Both the position numbers and the translations under genes were made by a program. The notes beneath the pieces were generated by a model. It worked only from the letters and a program-made list of their open reading frames with translations. It did no database searches and was not told the DNA's origin. A stretch of DNA of 54,126 bases, from NCBI GenBank assembly GCA_025965435.1, contig JAOPWZ010000061.1:1-54126 (forward strand), in the 5' to 3' direction. The stretch is from Aeromicrobium sp. GTDB lineage: Bacteria > Actinomycetota > Actinomycetes > Propionibacteriales > Nocardioidaceae. Of this stretch, positions 46,063 to 54,126 are shown piece after piece. Every line of letters starts with the position of its first letter. The stretch's first letter is position 1.

Positions 46063-47213
46063 TGGCCGACGAGGGCAACGGCACGGGCGGCGACGAGCCG
46101 GTCGACCCGACGATCCGCGACCGCCGGCTGGCGCAGGGCGCAGCCGGCGACCTCGCCCGCATGGGTATCGACCCGCGCAGCCTGGGGCTCGGCGAGGCGG
46201 TCGCGCCCCGGCGTCCCGCGCCCGAGCCGGAGGACGACCTCGAGCCGCGGGCGCCCGTGGTCTACCTGCGGCCGCAGGACGGCGCCCCCCAGCAGACCGT
46301 CCCGGCGCCCGCGCCGCAGGAGGTCGACGAGCCGGTCCGCGCACCGTCCGAGCTCGAGCGGCAGCTGGGCGGAGCCGCCGCCCCACCCGTGCCGCGGCAG
46401 ACCTCCCGGCTGCTGAAGACCGTGGCGCGGGGCCTGGTGACCCCCGACGCCGCCGTCACGATGCAGACCGAGCGCGAGATCGTCGACGCGGTGCGCCAGC
46501 GGCAGACCGACCGGCGCATCGTCACCTTCCTGTCCGGCAAGGGCGGCGTCGGATGCACCACCGTGGCCGTCGGCGTCGGCACCGCGTTCATGGCGATGCG
46601 CGAGGACCGCTCGGTCGTCGTCGACGTGCAGCAGGGCACCCCGTCGCTCGGCGAGGCCTTCGGCGCCGACGCCGTGCGGTCGGTCGGGTCACTGGTGGCC
46701 GAGGCCGAGGCGACCTCGCCACCCGTCGCGCCCAGCGGCCTGGGTCTGGTCGACGGGTCCGGCTGGGATCGCGGGCTCACCCGCAGCGACGTCGTCGGCG
46801 TGCTCGACCGGCTGCGAGCCGACCACACGTTCAACCTGCTCGACACCGGCAACGACGGCGGGGAGGCGGGACATGCGGCGATCGCCCGTGCCGACCAAGC
46901 CGTCATCGTGACGGGTCCCGGCGAGCTCGGCGTCGCGGCGCTGCGGACCGCGATCGAGCGGGTGCGTCAGGTCAACCCGGTGGCGGCGTCGGTGTCGGTG
47001 CACGTCGTCGTCTGCCCGCACGAGCAGTCGTACCGCGAGGCTCTCCGGCTGACGGGTTCGTCCACCGGACTCTCCACCTCGGTCGTCGTGGTGCCGCCTG
47101 ATCCGTACCTGCAGGAGGGGCGTGCCTACGACCCGGCGCGCGTCACCCCCGCGACCCGCGAGGCGTTCCTGCGCATCGCCGGCGCGATCGCGCTGCGGAG
47201 CGTCCGGCGATGA
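46062..47213 (+). CDS. MinD/ParA-like ATPase with Pro-rich N-terminus (EspI-like)
   Basis: IVTFLSGKGGVGCTTVAVGVG Walker A; start overlaps eccD stop. Confidence 0.8.
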   Translation: MADEGNGTGGDEPVDPTIRDRRLAQGAAGDLARMGIDPRSLGLGEAVAPRRPAPEPEDDLEPRAPVVYLRPQDGAPQQTVPAPAPQEVDEPVRAPSELERQLGGAAAPPVPRQTSRLLKTVARGLVTPDAAVTMQTEREIVDAVRQRQTDRRIVTFLSGKGGVGCTTVAVGVGTAFMAMREDRSVVVDVQQGTPSLGEAFGADAVRSVGSLVAEAEATSPPVAPSGLGLVDGSGWDRGLTRSDVVGVLDRLRADHTFNLLDTGNDGGEAGHAAIARADQAVIVTGPGELGVAALRTAIERVRQVNPVAASVSVHVVVCPHEQSYREALRLTGSSTGLSTSVVVVPPDPYLQEGRAYDPARVTPATREAFLRIAGAIALRSVRR

Positions 47214-47581
47214 CGATGACCGAGCCGCCCGGCGCCCCGCGGACGACGTCCGGCGGTCCCCGCTCGGCCATGCAGAACACCCCGAACGCCGAGCGCTACG
47301 TGCTCGAGGCCGATGCGATGCGCCGACGCCAGCTGCGCTCGGCCCTGCTGCACGGCAGCCGCCGGACGTGGCGCGATCATCCGCGCACCTGGCCGGCCGT
47401 CGTCGTCGGGATCATCGTGGTCGCGCTGATCATCGCCGGGCTCGCCGTCACCGAGGCCTTCAAGAAGACCTCGGAGAACGAGAAGAAGCAGGAGCAGCAG
47501 CGTCAGCGGCCCGCCGCCACCGCCCCTGCGGTCCCGGGACCCGCCGCCACGTCTCCGGCCCCCACGGCGCCCGCGCCGTGA
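47210..47581 (+). CDS. Single-TM protein, possibly an EccB N-terminus-like mini-protein
   Basis: RRRQLRSALLHGSRRTWRDHPRTWPAVVVGIIVVALIIAGLAVTEAFKK followed by Lys/Gln-rich and Pro/Ala-rich tail; ATGA overlap. Confidence 0.65.
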   Translation: MTMTEPPGAPRTTSGGPRSAMQNTPNAERYVLEADAMRRRQLRSALLHGSRRTWRDHPRTWPAVVVGIIVVALIIAGLAVTEAFKKTSENEKKQEQQRQRPAATAPAVPGPAATSPAPTAPAP

Positions 47582-47703
47582 GAGGGTCTGTACGCTCGCG
47601 CCAAAATCGGCGAGTCACATGCCACCATGGTCCTTGATTCACCGTCGGGGGACGGATCGCTTGCGCGGATGACCCCTGCTTCACTCCCGAGAGGTCCCCT
47701 CAC

Positions 47704-48381
47704 ATGGCACGATCCACCGCGACGCCCGCGTCCGTCTCGCGACTCCCCTCGACGCGCGAGTCACGTCCGGCCCTGATCGGTCTCGCCGTCATCTTGATCA
47801 TCGGCGGCGCGCTCGCGTCCGCGTGGCTCGCGATCCAGTCCGGCGACCGCGCGTCGTTCGTCCAGGTCAACCGCGAGGTCGCTCAAGGAGCGACGATCTC
47901 CGAGGACGACCTCACCACCGTCAGCCTGCCCGAGGGCTTCGAGGGCGGGGTCGCGTCGTCGGACCGCAAGAGCATCGTCGGCAAGACCGCTGCGGCCCGG
48001 CTGCTGGAGGGCACCATCGTGATGCGCACGATGATCTCCGAGGAGCCCGGCGTGGCCGCTGACCAGACGCGGCTCCAGATCGCGGTCGACTCCTCCCCGT
48101 TCATCCGCAGCCTGCAGTCGGGTGACCAGCTCGCCCTGGACGTCGGCTCGTCCGACGGTGGCGAGCGGCAGACGGTCTACGCCGAGCTGGTGTCGGTCGG
48201 CGAGCAGCAGTCCGGCGGGGCCATCGGCGGGGCCGGTGGCGAAGAGGTCTCGATCGTCGTCGCGATCGACCTGTCGTGCCTCTCGACCGTCTCGGCGGGC
48301 ATCGAGAACTCCTCGGTGACACCGGCCCTCATCGGCAACGTCGACGACGGTGCCCTCCAGAAGACCTGCGGGACGGCCTGA
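47704..48381 (+). CDS. SAF domain protein (CpaB/RcpC-like pilus assembly)
   Basis: N-terminal TM, SAF-type VNREVAQGATISEDDLTTVSLPEGF...AARLLEGTIVMRTMIS. Confidence 0.72.
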   Translation: MARSTATPASVSRLPSTRESRPALIGLAVILIIGGALASAWLAIQSGDRASFVQVNREVAQGATISEDDLTTVSLPEGFEGGVASSDRKSIVGKTAAARLLEGTIVMRTMISEEPGVAADQTRLQIAVDSSPFIRSLQSGDQLALDVGSSDGGERQTVYAELVSVGEQQSGGAIGGAGGEEVSIVVAIDLSCLSTVSAGIENSSVTPALIGNVDDGALQKTCGTA

Positions 48382-48383
48382 CC

Positions 48384-49175
48384 ATGGGCTTGCTCGCGAT
48401 GGCGTCCGCCAAGGGATCGCCGGGGGTCACGACGGCCTCGATGCTGTTCGCGGCTCTCTGGCCACGGCCCAGCATCATGGTCGAGTGCGACCCGTCCGGC
48501 GGTGACGTCGCCCTGCGCATGCCGGGAGCCGACGGGGAGCCCCTGGACACCAACCCCGGGCTGCTCAACCTGGTCGCGGCCGGACGCCGGTCGCTCTACG
48601 CGGACCTCGTGCGGCAGCACACCGAGCAGATCATCGGCGGGCTCGAGGTCATCACCGGCATGACGACGCCGGAGCAGGCCGCCGGGCTCGGGCAGTGGGA
48701 GCCGTTGGGCGCCCTGTTCTCCGAGCTGCCGGGCACGGACAGCGTGGTGGACCTCGGTCGCATCGGCGCGGGCACGCCGCAGAACGCGATCCTCGCCTCG
48801 GCGTCGGCCGTGGTGCTGGTCGTCGACACCGTGCCGAGCAATGTCGTCCACCTGCGTGAGCGGCTGCGCAAGGTCAGCGACGGCCTCGGCGGCGAGGCCG
48901 GAGCGCCGCTGCACGTCGTCGTCGTGGCGCCGCCCAAGCGGTCGCGCGCCGTCGCCGAGATCCGCGACGCGATCGTGCAGTCGCAGACGCCCGTCGAGGC
49001 GGTGCACCACCTCGCCCACGACACGACCGGGGCGGCCTTCTTCCTGGGCCAGGTGACCGGCAGCCCGGCGCGCACCGCGCTGGTGCGGTCGGCGCAACCG
49101 ATCGTCGACGCGCTCGCCGCGCGTACCGCCGGCGCGTTCCTGCCCGCCGACCGCGCCGTGGAGGTGACGTCATGA
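48384..49175 (+). CDS. CpaE/MinD-like ATPase of Tad pilus
   Basis: GLLAMASAKGSPGVTTASMLFAALWPRPSIMVECDPSGGDVALR deviant Walker A; directly before cpaF. Confidence 0.75.
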   Translation: MGLLAMASAKGSPGVTTASMLFAALWPRPSIMVECDPSGGDVALRMPGADGEPLDTNPGLLNLVAAGRRSLYADLVRQHTEQIIGGLEVITGMTTPEQAAGLGQWEPLGALFSELPGTDSVVDLGRIGAGTPQNAILASASAVVLVVDTVPSNVVHLRERLRKVSDGLGGEAGAPLHVVVVAPPKRSRAVAEIRDAIVQSQTPVEAVHHLAHDTTGAAFFLGQVTGSPARTALVRSAQPIVDALAARTAGAFLPADRAVEVTS

Positions 49176-50479
49176 TCGACCACGACCTGGTGCGGACCCT
49201 GCGGGGACAGGTGGCCGACCGCCTGAACGAGCAGCGTCGCCGCGACCAGATCTCCGGCATCACCCCGATGAACGCCGACGACGAGCGGGAGTTCGCCCGC
49301 TCGCTCATCGTCCAGGTGCTCGAGGACCACGCCCGGTACGAGGTGGCCGAGGGGCGTGCCCCCATCCCGCACGACGTCGAGGCGAACGTCGCGTCCGCGA
49401 TCCACTCGGCCCTGTTCGGCGTCGGCCGGCTCGAGCCGCTGCTGGCCGATCCCGACGTCGAGAACATCGACATCAACGGCTGCGACAGCGTCTTCGTGCA
49501 GTACGGCGACGGTCGCGAGGAGCGCCACCCGCCGGTGGCCGAGACCGACGAGGAGCTCATCGAGCTGGTCCAGGTGCTTGCCGCCCACACCGGCCTGTCG
49601 AGCCGACCGTTCGACTCCGCCAACCCCCAGCTCGACCTGCGCCTTCCCGACGGCTCCCGACTCTCGGCCGTCATGAACGTCTGCGCGCGGCCGTCGATCT
49701 CGATCCGCAAGGCACGCCTCGGGCGGGTGTTCCTCGACGAGCTCGTCGAGAACGGGACGATGTCGGCCGACATCGGCGAGTTCTTGAAGGCAGCCGTCCT
49801 GGCCCGCAAGAACATCATGATCGCCGGAGCCACCAACGCCGGCAAGACGACGATGCTGCGGGCGCTGGCCAACGTCATCCCGCCGTCCGAGCGCCTCATC
49901 ACGGTCGAGCGTGCGCTCGAGGTGGGCCTCGGCGAGTACGAGGACCTGCACCCCAACGTCGTGTCGTTCGAGGAGCGCCTGGGCAACTCCGAAGGGCTGG
50001 GCCATGTGTCGATGGCCGAGCTGGTCCGGCGGTCGCTGCGCATGAACCCGTCGCGCGTCATCGTCGGCGAGGTGCTCGGCGACGAGATCGTCACGATGCT
50101 CAACGCGATGAGCCAGGGCAATGACGGCTCGCTGTCGACGATCCACGCCAACTCCTCGCTCGAGGTGTTCAACCGCATCGGCACCTACGCGATCCAGAGC
50201 AAGGAGCGCCTGCCCCTCGAGGCCACGACGATGCTGATCGCCGGCGCGCTCGACTTCGTCGTGTTCGTCCGCAAGCGCAACGACCACGCCACGGGCGGCA
50301 CGCAGACCCGTGTGGTCGAGAGCATCCGCGAGGTCGTCGGGCACGACGGCCAGGTGCTGTCCAACGAGGTCTTCGCCCCCGATCCCGACGGCCGCGCGGC
50401 CGCGCACTCGCCGATCGGCTGCGTCTCCGACCTCGAGGACCACGGCTACCGGCCCATGGTGCACGGACGGTGGGCCTGA
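49172..50479 (+). CDS. cpaF: CpaF/TadA family secretion ATPase
   Basis: NIMIAGATNAGKTTMLRALANVIPPSERLITVERALEV, RRSLRMNPSRVIVGEVLGDEIVTMLNAMSQGNDGSLSTIHANSS. Confidence 0.92.
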   Translation: MIDHDLVRTLRGQVADRLNEQRRRDQISGITPMNADDEREFARSLIVQVLEDHARYEVAEGRAPIPHDVEANVASAIHSALFGVGRLEPLLADPDVENIDINGCDSVFVQYGDGREERHPPVAETDEELIELVQVLAAHTGLSSRPFDSANPQLDLRLPDGSRLSAVMNVCARPSISIRKARLGRVFLDELVENGTMSADIGEFLKAAVLARKNIMIAGATNAGKTTMLRALANVIPPSERLITVERALEVGLGEYEDLHPNVVSFEERLGNSEGLGHVSMAELVRRSLRMNPSRVIVGEVLGDEIVTMLNAMSQGNDGSLSTIHANSSLEVFNRIGTYAIQSKERLPLEATTMLIAGALDFVVFVRKRNDHATGGTQTRVVESIREVVGHDGQVLSNEVFAPDPDGRAAAHSPIGCVSDLEDHGYRPMVHGRWA

Positions 50480-51363
50480 TGCTCGAGGAGTTCCGCGTCC
50501 CCCTGGCGATCACGGCCGGTGCCGTGTTCGGTCTGGGGTGCCTGGTGCTCTGGTACGCCTTCAGCAAGCAGCCGTCCGACACCGTCGCCGGGGCGACCCC
50601 GGGTCGGCGGGTCGTCCAGTCGCGCACCTCACGGCGTCGGGCGCAGCAGGCCCTCGGCGGGCTCGCGATCGGCGTTCTCGTGCTCGTCGTGACGCGGTGG
50701 GTCGTGCTCGCCGTCGTCCTCGGCGTGCTCGTCGCGTTCTGGGACCGGGCCTTCGGCGGTGCGCGGCACGAACGAGCCGCGATCGGCCGCATCGAGGGGC
50801 TGGCCGGATGGATCGAGGCGCTGCGCGACACCATCGCGGGTGCCGTGGGCCTCGAGCAGGCCATCCCGGCGACCGCCGTCAACGCGGCCCCGTCGATCCG
50901 CCCGTCGCTCAACCTGCTGGTCGACCGGCTGCGGGTGCGTGAGCCGCTGCCCGACGCGCTGATGAAGTTCTCCGAGGACCTCGACGACCCGTCGGCCGAC
51001 CTGGTCGTCGCGGCCCTGATCCTCAACGCCCGCCTGCGCGGCCCGGGCCTGCGAGACGTCCTCACGGCCCTGGCGACGTCCGCGCGCGACGAGCTCGACG
51101 TCCGGCGTCGGGTCGAGTCGAGTCGCCGCAGCACCCGCCGGAGCGTGCAGGTCGTCGTCGTCGTCATCCTCGGTGTCGCGACGCTCCTGGTGCTGTTCAA
51201 CCGTGCGTACGTGGAGCCCTACGGCACCCTGCAGGGACAGCTCGTGCTGGCCGTCGTGATGGCCGTCTTCGGCCTCAGCGTCCTGTGGCTGCGGAGCCTG
51301 TCGGGCGTCGCGGAGCCGGAGCGCTTCCTGATCACACCCGGCATGACGAGGCCGGACGCATGA
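50470..51363 (+). CDS. tadB: TadB-like pilus assembly membrane protein (T2SSF domain)
   Basis: LAGWIEALRDTIAGAVGLEQAIPATAVNAAPSIRPSL..., membrane segments at both ends; overlaps cpaF. Confidence 0.82.
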   Translation: MGLMLEEFRVPLAITAGAVFGLGCLVLWYAFSKQPSDTVAGATPGRRVVQSRTSRRRAQQALGGLAIGVLVLVVTRWVVLAVVLGVLVAFWDRAFGGARHERAAIGRIEGLAGWIEALRDTIAGAVGLEQAIPATAVNAAPSIRPSLNLLVDRLRVREPLPDALMKFSEDLDDPSADLVVAALILNARLRGPGLRDVLTALATSARDELDVRRRVESSRRSTRRSVQVVVVVILGVATLLVLFNRAYVEPYGTLQGQLVLAVVMAVFGLSVLWLRSLSGVAEPERFLITPGMTRPDA

Positions 51364-52262
51364 CCCTCGAGCTGCTGGCGGGTGCCAGCGTCGGCTTCGG
51401 TGTGCTGCTGATCGTCCTCGCCCTGCGCCGTCCCGTCCCGGGCGTGGCGGCGACGCTTCAGCGGCTCGACCGGCAGCGCCGTCCGAGCCGGTCGATGACC
51501 GCGAGCGCGGCCGGCGCCGAGATCGACAGCCGGCTCGACCGCGTCCGGACGACGCTGGGCGAGCGGCTCGAGGCCGAGGTCGGTGCGCGGGGCTGGCAGC
51601 TCATGCGCACCCGCGAGGACCTCGCCGTCATGAACCGCTCGATGTCCACCCACCTGGGCACCAAGGCGCTGCTCGCGCTCGGCGCCTTCATCTGGCTGCC
51701 GGTCGTCGTCAAGCTCAGCGGCCTGGTCGGCGGTCTCGGCGTGCCGATGGTCCTGGCGCTCGCCGCGGCGGTGTTCGGGTTCTTCCTGCCCGACCTGACC
51801 CTGCACAGCGAGGCCGAGAAGCGCCGCCGCGACTTCCGCCACGTCACCGGCGCCTTCCTCGACCTCGTCGCGATGAACCTCGCCGGCGGTCGTGGCCTGC
51901 CGGAGGCGTTGATGGCCGCGTCGTCGTTCGGCGACCACTGGGCCATGGTGCGCATGCGTCAGGCGCTGTCCAACGCCCGCATCATGGGGTGGACGCCGTG
52001 GGAGGGCATCGCGCGGCTCGGCCGCGACCTCGGTGTCGAGGAGCTTCGCGACCTGGCATCGGCGCTCGCGCTGGCCGGTGACGAGGGCGCGCGCATCCGC
52101 CTGTCACTCATGGCGAGGGCGGAGAGCATGCGCCGCAAGGAGATGGTGGACATCGAGGGCGCAGCAGGCGAAAGCTCGCAGTCCATGTTGATGGCACAGC
52201 TGCTCATGTGCGTCGCCTTCTTGGTATTCTTGGCCTATCCCGCCGTCAGTCAGCTCGGTTGA
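51360..52262 (+). CDS. tadC: TadC-like pilus assembly membrane protein (T2SSF domain)
   Basis: RRDFRHVTGAFLDLVAMNLAGGRGLPEALMAASSFGDHWAMVRMRQALSNA; ATGA overlap with tadB. Confidence 0.82.
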   Translation: MTLELLAGASVGFGVLLIVLALRRPVPGVAATLQRLDRQRRPSRSMTASAAGAEIDSRLDRVRTTLGERLEAEVGARGWQLMRTREDLAVMNRSMSTHLGTKALLALGAFIWLPVVVKLSGLVGGLGVPMVLALAAAVFGFFLPDLTLHSEAEKRRRDFRHVTGAFLDLVAMNLAGGRGLPEALMAASSFGDHWAMVRMRQALSNARIMGWTPWEGIARLGRDLGVEELRDLASALALAGDEGARIRLSLMARAESMRRKEMVDIEGAAGESSQSMLMAQLLMCVAFLVFLAYPAVSQLG

Positions 52263-52292
52263 GTGACGGCCCATGTATCGGGGGAAAAATTC

Positions 52293-52514
52293 GTGTCATC
52301 TGAAGTGTTCTACGCCATGGGGATCATCACGTTCGTGCGCGCACGCGCCGACCGTGCCCGCCGCGAGGGTTTCAACGAGCGGGGCGCTTCTGCGATCGAG
52401 TGGGCGATCATCTCGGCCGTCGTCGTCGTGCTGGCGCTCGTCGTCGCGCGGGTCATCCAAAGCGTCGTCACCGACAACGCGAACAAGATCGAGCAGGGCA
52501 GCAACACGCCCTGA
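52293..52514 (+). CDS. flp: Flp-type pilin
   Basis: ERG|ASAIEWAIISAVVVVLALVVARVIQSVV: G-N4-E prepilin processing motif plus hydrophobic stretch; GGGGG RBS before GTG. Confidence 0.75.
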   Translation: MSSEVFYAMGIITFVRARADRARREGFNERGASAIEWAIISAVVVVLALVVARVIQSVVTDNANKIEQGSNTP

Positions 52515-52899
52515 GCGGGGTACCAGCGCGATCGAGTTCTCGATCGTCGCGCCGATCTTCCTGCTGCTGGTCTTCACGATCATCCAGGCGGGTCTGTACT
52601 TCCACTCGGTCAACACCGCGCAGTCGGCCTCCCGTGAGGGTGTGTCGTACCTACGGCTGGCCGGCAACAACTCCGACCCCGACGCCTTCCTGTCGGCGGC
52701 GGAGTCGGTCACCGAGGGCTACGCGTCCAAGATCGGGCGCCTGCAGGACGTGACCGCCGTCGGGACGATCGACACGAAGACCGGACGCGTGACGATGCTC
52801 GTCTCCGGCAGGGTCGTCCTGCCGCTGGGCGGTCCGGTCGAGGTCCAGCAGACGTCCGAGGCGACCCTCGAGCAGTTCCGCGGGGACAAGAGACCATGA
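52515..52899 (+). CDS. TadE-like pseudopilin; no conventional start codon (see findings)
   Basis: ERG|TSAIEFSIVAPIFLLLVFTIIQAGLYFHSVNTAQSASREGV; frame +1 relative to flp; 5' boundary nominal. Confidence 0.75.
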
Positions 52900-53345
52900 C
52901 GACGACGCGCCCCGAACGCGGCACCGCCAGCCTCGAGCTGGTCATCGTCGCGCCGTTCCTGCTCGCACTGCTGTTCTTGATCATCGCGTTCGGGCGCTAC
53001 GCCCAGACCGAGAACCTGGTCGACCAGGCGGCGCGCGACGCTGCGCGGGCCGCGACGGCGCAGAACACCCGCGCCGAGGTGCCGGCGGTCGTCGACCAGG
53101 TCGTCAAGGACTCGATGGACGATGCACCCGACTCGTGCCGCGACAGCGCGGTCGCCGACCCGCCGGTGTTGTCGCCGAACGCCTTCGGCCTGCCCGATCC
53201 CGAGAACCCGCTGGCGATCGAGACGGTCTCGGTCACGGTCCGCTGCACGCTCGACCTCAGCGACCTCGGGGCGCTGCCGCTGAAGTCGGTCGAGATCTTC
53301 CGGACGTTCACCAGCCCCCTCGACCGCTATCGGGGCTACCAGTGA
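52896..53345 (+). CDS. TadE-like pseudopilin
   Basis: MTTTRPERG|TASLELVIVAPFLLALLFLIIAFGRYAQTENLVDQAARDAARAA. Confidence 0.82.
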   Translation: MTTTRPERGTASLELVIVAPFLLALLFLIIAFGRYAQTENLVDQAARDAARAATAQNTRAEVPAVVDQVVKDSMDDAPDSCRDSAVADPPVLSPNAFGLPDPENPLAIETVSVTVRCTLDLSDLGALPLKSVEIFRTFTSPLDRYRGYQ

Positions 53346-54031
53346 GGGCCCGCGACGAGCGCGGGTCCATCACGCCCTTCGTCGTGATCGTGTCGCTGGC
53401 GATCCTGATGCTCGCCGCCCTCGTGATCGACGGCGGCCGTCAGCTCAACGGCAAGGGGCGCGCGATCGCGTACGCGCAGGAGGCGGCCCGCGCCGGCGCC
53501 CAGGCGATCGACGTCACCGATCCCCGCCTCGACCTGATGCCGGCGACGGCCCTGGCGGCGGCCGAGAGGTACTGCGAGACGGCGATGGCTCGTGACAGCC
53601 AGCTCATCAAGTGCACCGCGGGGCTCAAGACGGTGCAGGACCCGGCCGGCGACTTCCTCGCCGTCACGGTCTCGACCAGCGTCAACATCAAGGCGATGCT
53701 GCTCGGCATGATCGGCCGTCCGGTGCTCGAGGCGAGCGGCGAGGCGCTGGCCCGCCCGGTCAGCGGCATCTCGGAGGCCGACGGCGGCAAGGTGCCGACC
53801 GTCGCGCCCCCGTCGGTCGCGCCGCCGGCCACCAGCGCCCCGACGGCCACGGCTCCGCCCGTCCCGCCCGAGATCGAGGTGACCCCGTGCACCCCGAAGC
53901 CGACCGAGGACCCCGACGACAAGGACGACAAGGACGACAAGGACGACAAGGACGACAAGGACGACAAGGACGACGAGGAGCCGGACGAGGACGCTCCGGA
54001 GGAGTGCAAGGACCCGACCGATGGTCGATGA
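53342..54031 (+). CDS. TadG-like pilus-assembly protein with acidic DDK-repeat C-terminus
   Basis: DERGSITPFVVIVSLAILMLAALVIDGGRQLNGKGRAIAYAQEAARAGAQ; tail (DDK)6DDEEPDED. Confidence 0.78.
   Translation: MRARDERGSITPFVVIVSLAILMLAALVIDGGRQLNGKGRAIAYAQEAARAGAQAIDVTDPRLDLMPATALAAAERYCETAMARDSQLIKCTAGLKTVQDPAGDFLAVTVSTSVNIKAMLLGMIGRPVLEASGEALARPVSGISEADGGKVPTVAPPSVAPPATSAPTATAPPVPPEIEVTPCTPKPTEDPDDKDDKDDKDDKDDKDDKDDEEPDEDAPEECKDPTDGR
53915..53968 (+). repeat. Six tandem copies of 9-bp GACGACAAG
   Basis: Perfect in-frame repeat encoding (DDK)6. Confidence 0.9.
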
Positions 54032-54112
54032 CCTGGTTCGTGTCGGTCATGGAGGGAAATCTCGGTATGGTGGTGTCCGGTTCGGTACCACTTACTCCGG
54101 GGGGAGCCTGCA

Positions 54113-54126
54113 GTGACGCGCCAATG
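54113..54126 (+). CDS. Possible start of next gene (truncated by window end)
   Basis: GTG preceded by GGGGGGAG RBS-like sequence. Confidence 0.35.

Noticed and set aside
47582-47703. Riboswitch (c-di-GMP/c-di-AMP type) in the gap before the SAF/CpaB-like gene
   Set aside because: Only short GC hairpins (CCGTC-gggg-GACGG); no recognisable conserved riboswitch core.
48596-50464. 622-aa minus-strand ORF opposite cpaE/cpaF
   Set aside because: Antisense to clear Tad ATPase genes.
53915-53968. Tandem repeat considered as CRISPR
   Set aside because: 9-bp contiguous in-frame coding repeats without spacers.

Overview
This 54.1 kb window is high-GC actinobacterial chromosome. Gene content and style look like Propionibacteriales (Nocardioides/Aeromicrobium type), which is an inference from content only. 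The first ~33 kb is mostly ordinary metabolic and housekeeping genes: a HelD-like helicase C-terminus (truncated), metallophosphoesterase, M20 hydrolase, a fused TrpE-TrpG gene behind what reads as a complete trp attenuator, DMT transporters, an mprA-mprB-htrA type cluster, fructosamine kinase, LMW phosphatase, an F420-type LLM oxidoreductase, hisC, a 2-oxoacid dehydrogenase E1a-E1b-E2 operon, MFS, glutamine synthetase family, SelO, and a DGPF/YCII + ECF sigma pair. The right ~18 kb is accessory: an unusual type VII (ESX-like) secretion locus (EccC, EccD, MinD/EspI-like ATPase, a possible mini-EccB, three WXG-less small candidate substrates, a large putative effector and a lipoprotein). It is followed directly by a Tad/Flp pilus operon. 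No tRNA, rRNA or CRISPR was recognised. The most notable observations are: (i) a ~131 bp MITE-like palindromic element flanked by a perfect 12-bp direct repeat next to an acyl-CoA dehydrogenase gene; (ii) a TadE-like frame with no usable start codon that joins the upstream Flp pilin frame at CCC-UGA, a candidate +1 frameshift; (iii) the atypical T7SS gene set; (iv) the trp attenuator with leader peptide MTAQHLSWWRHP; (v) a recurrent TANNNT-N6/7-RTG leaderless-start architecture; (vi) gene remnants (MarR fragment, frameshifted DUF1801 gene). All calls come from reading the sequence; no database search was run.
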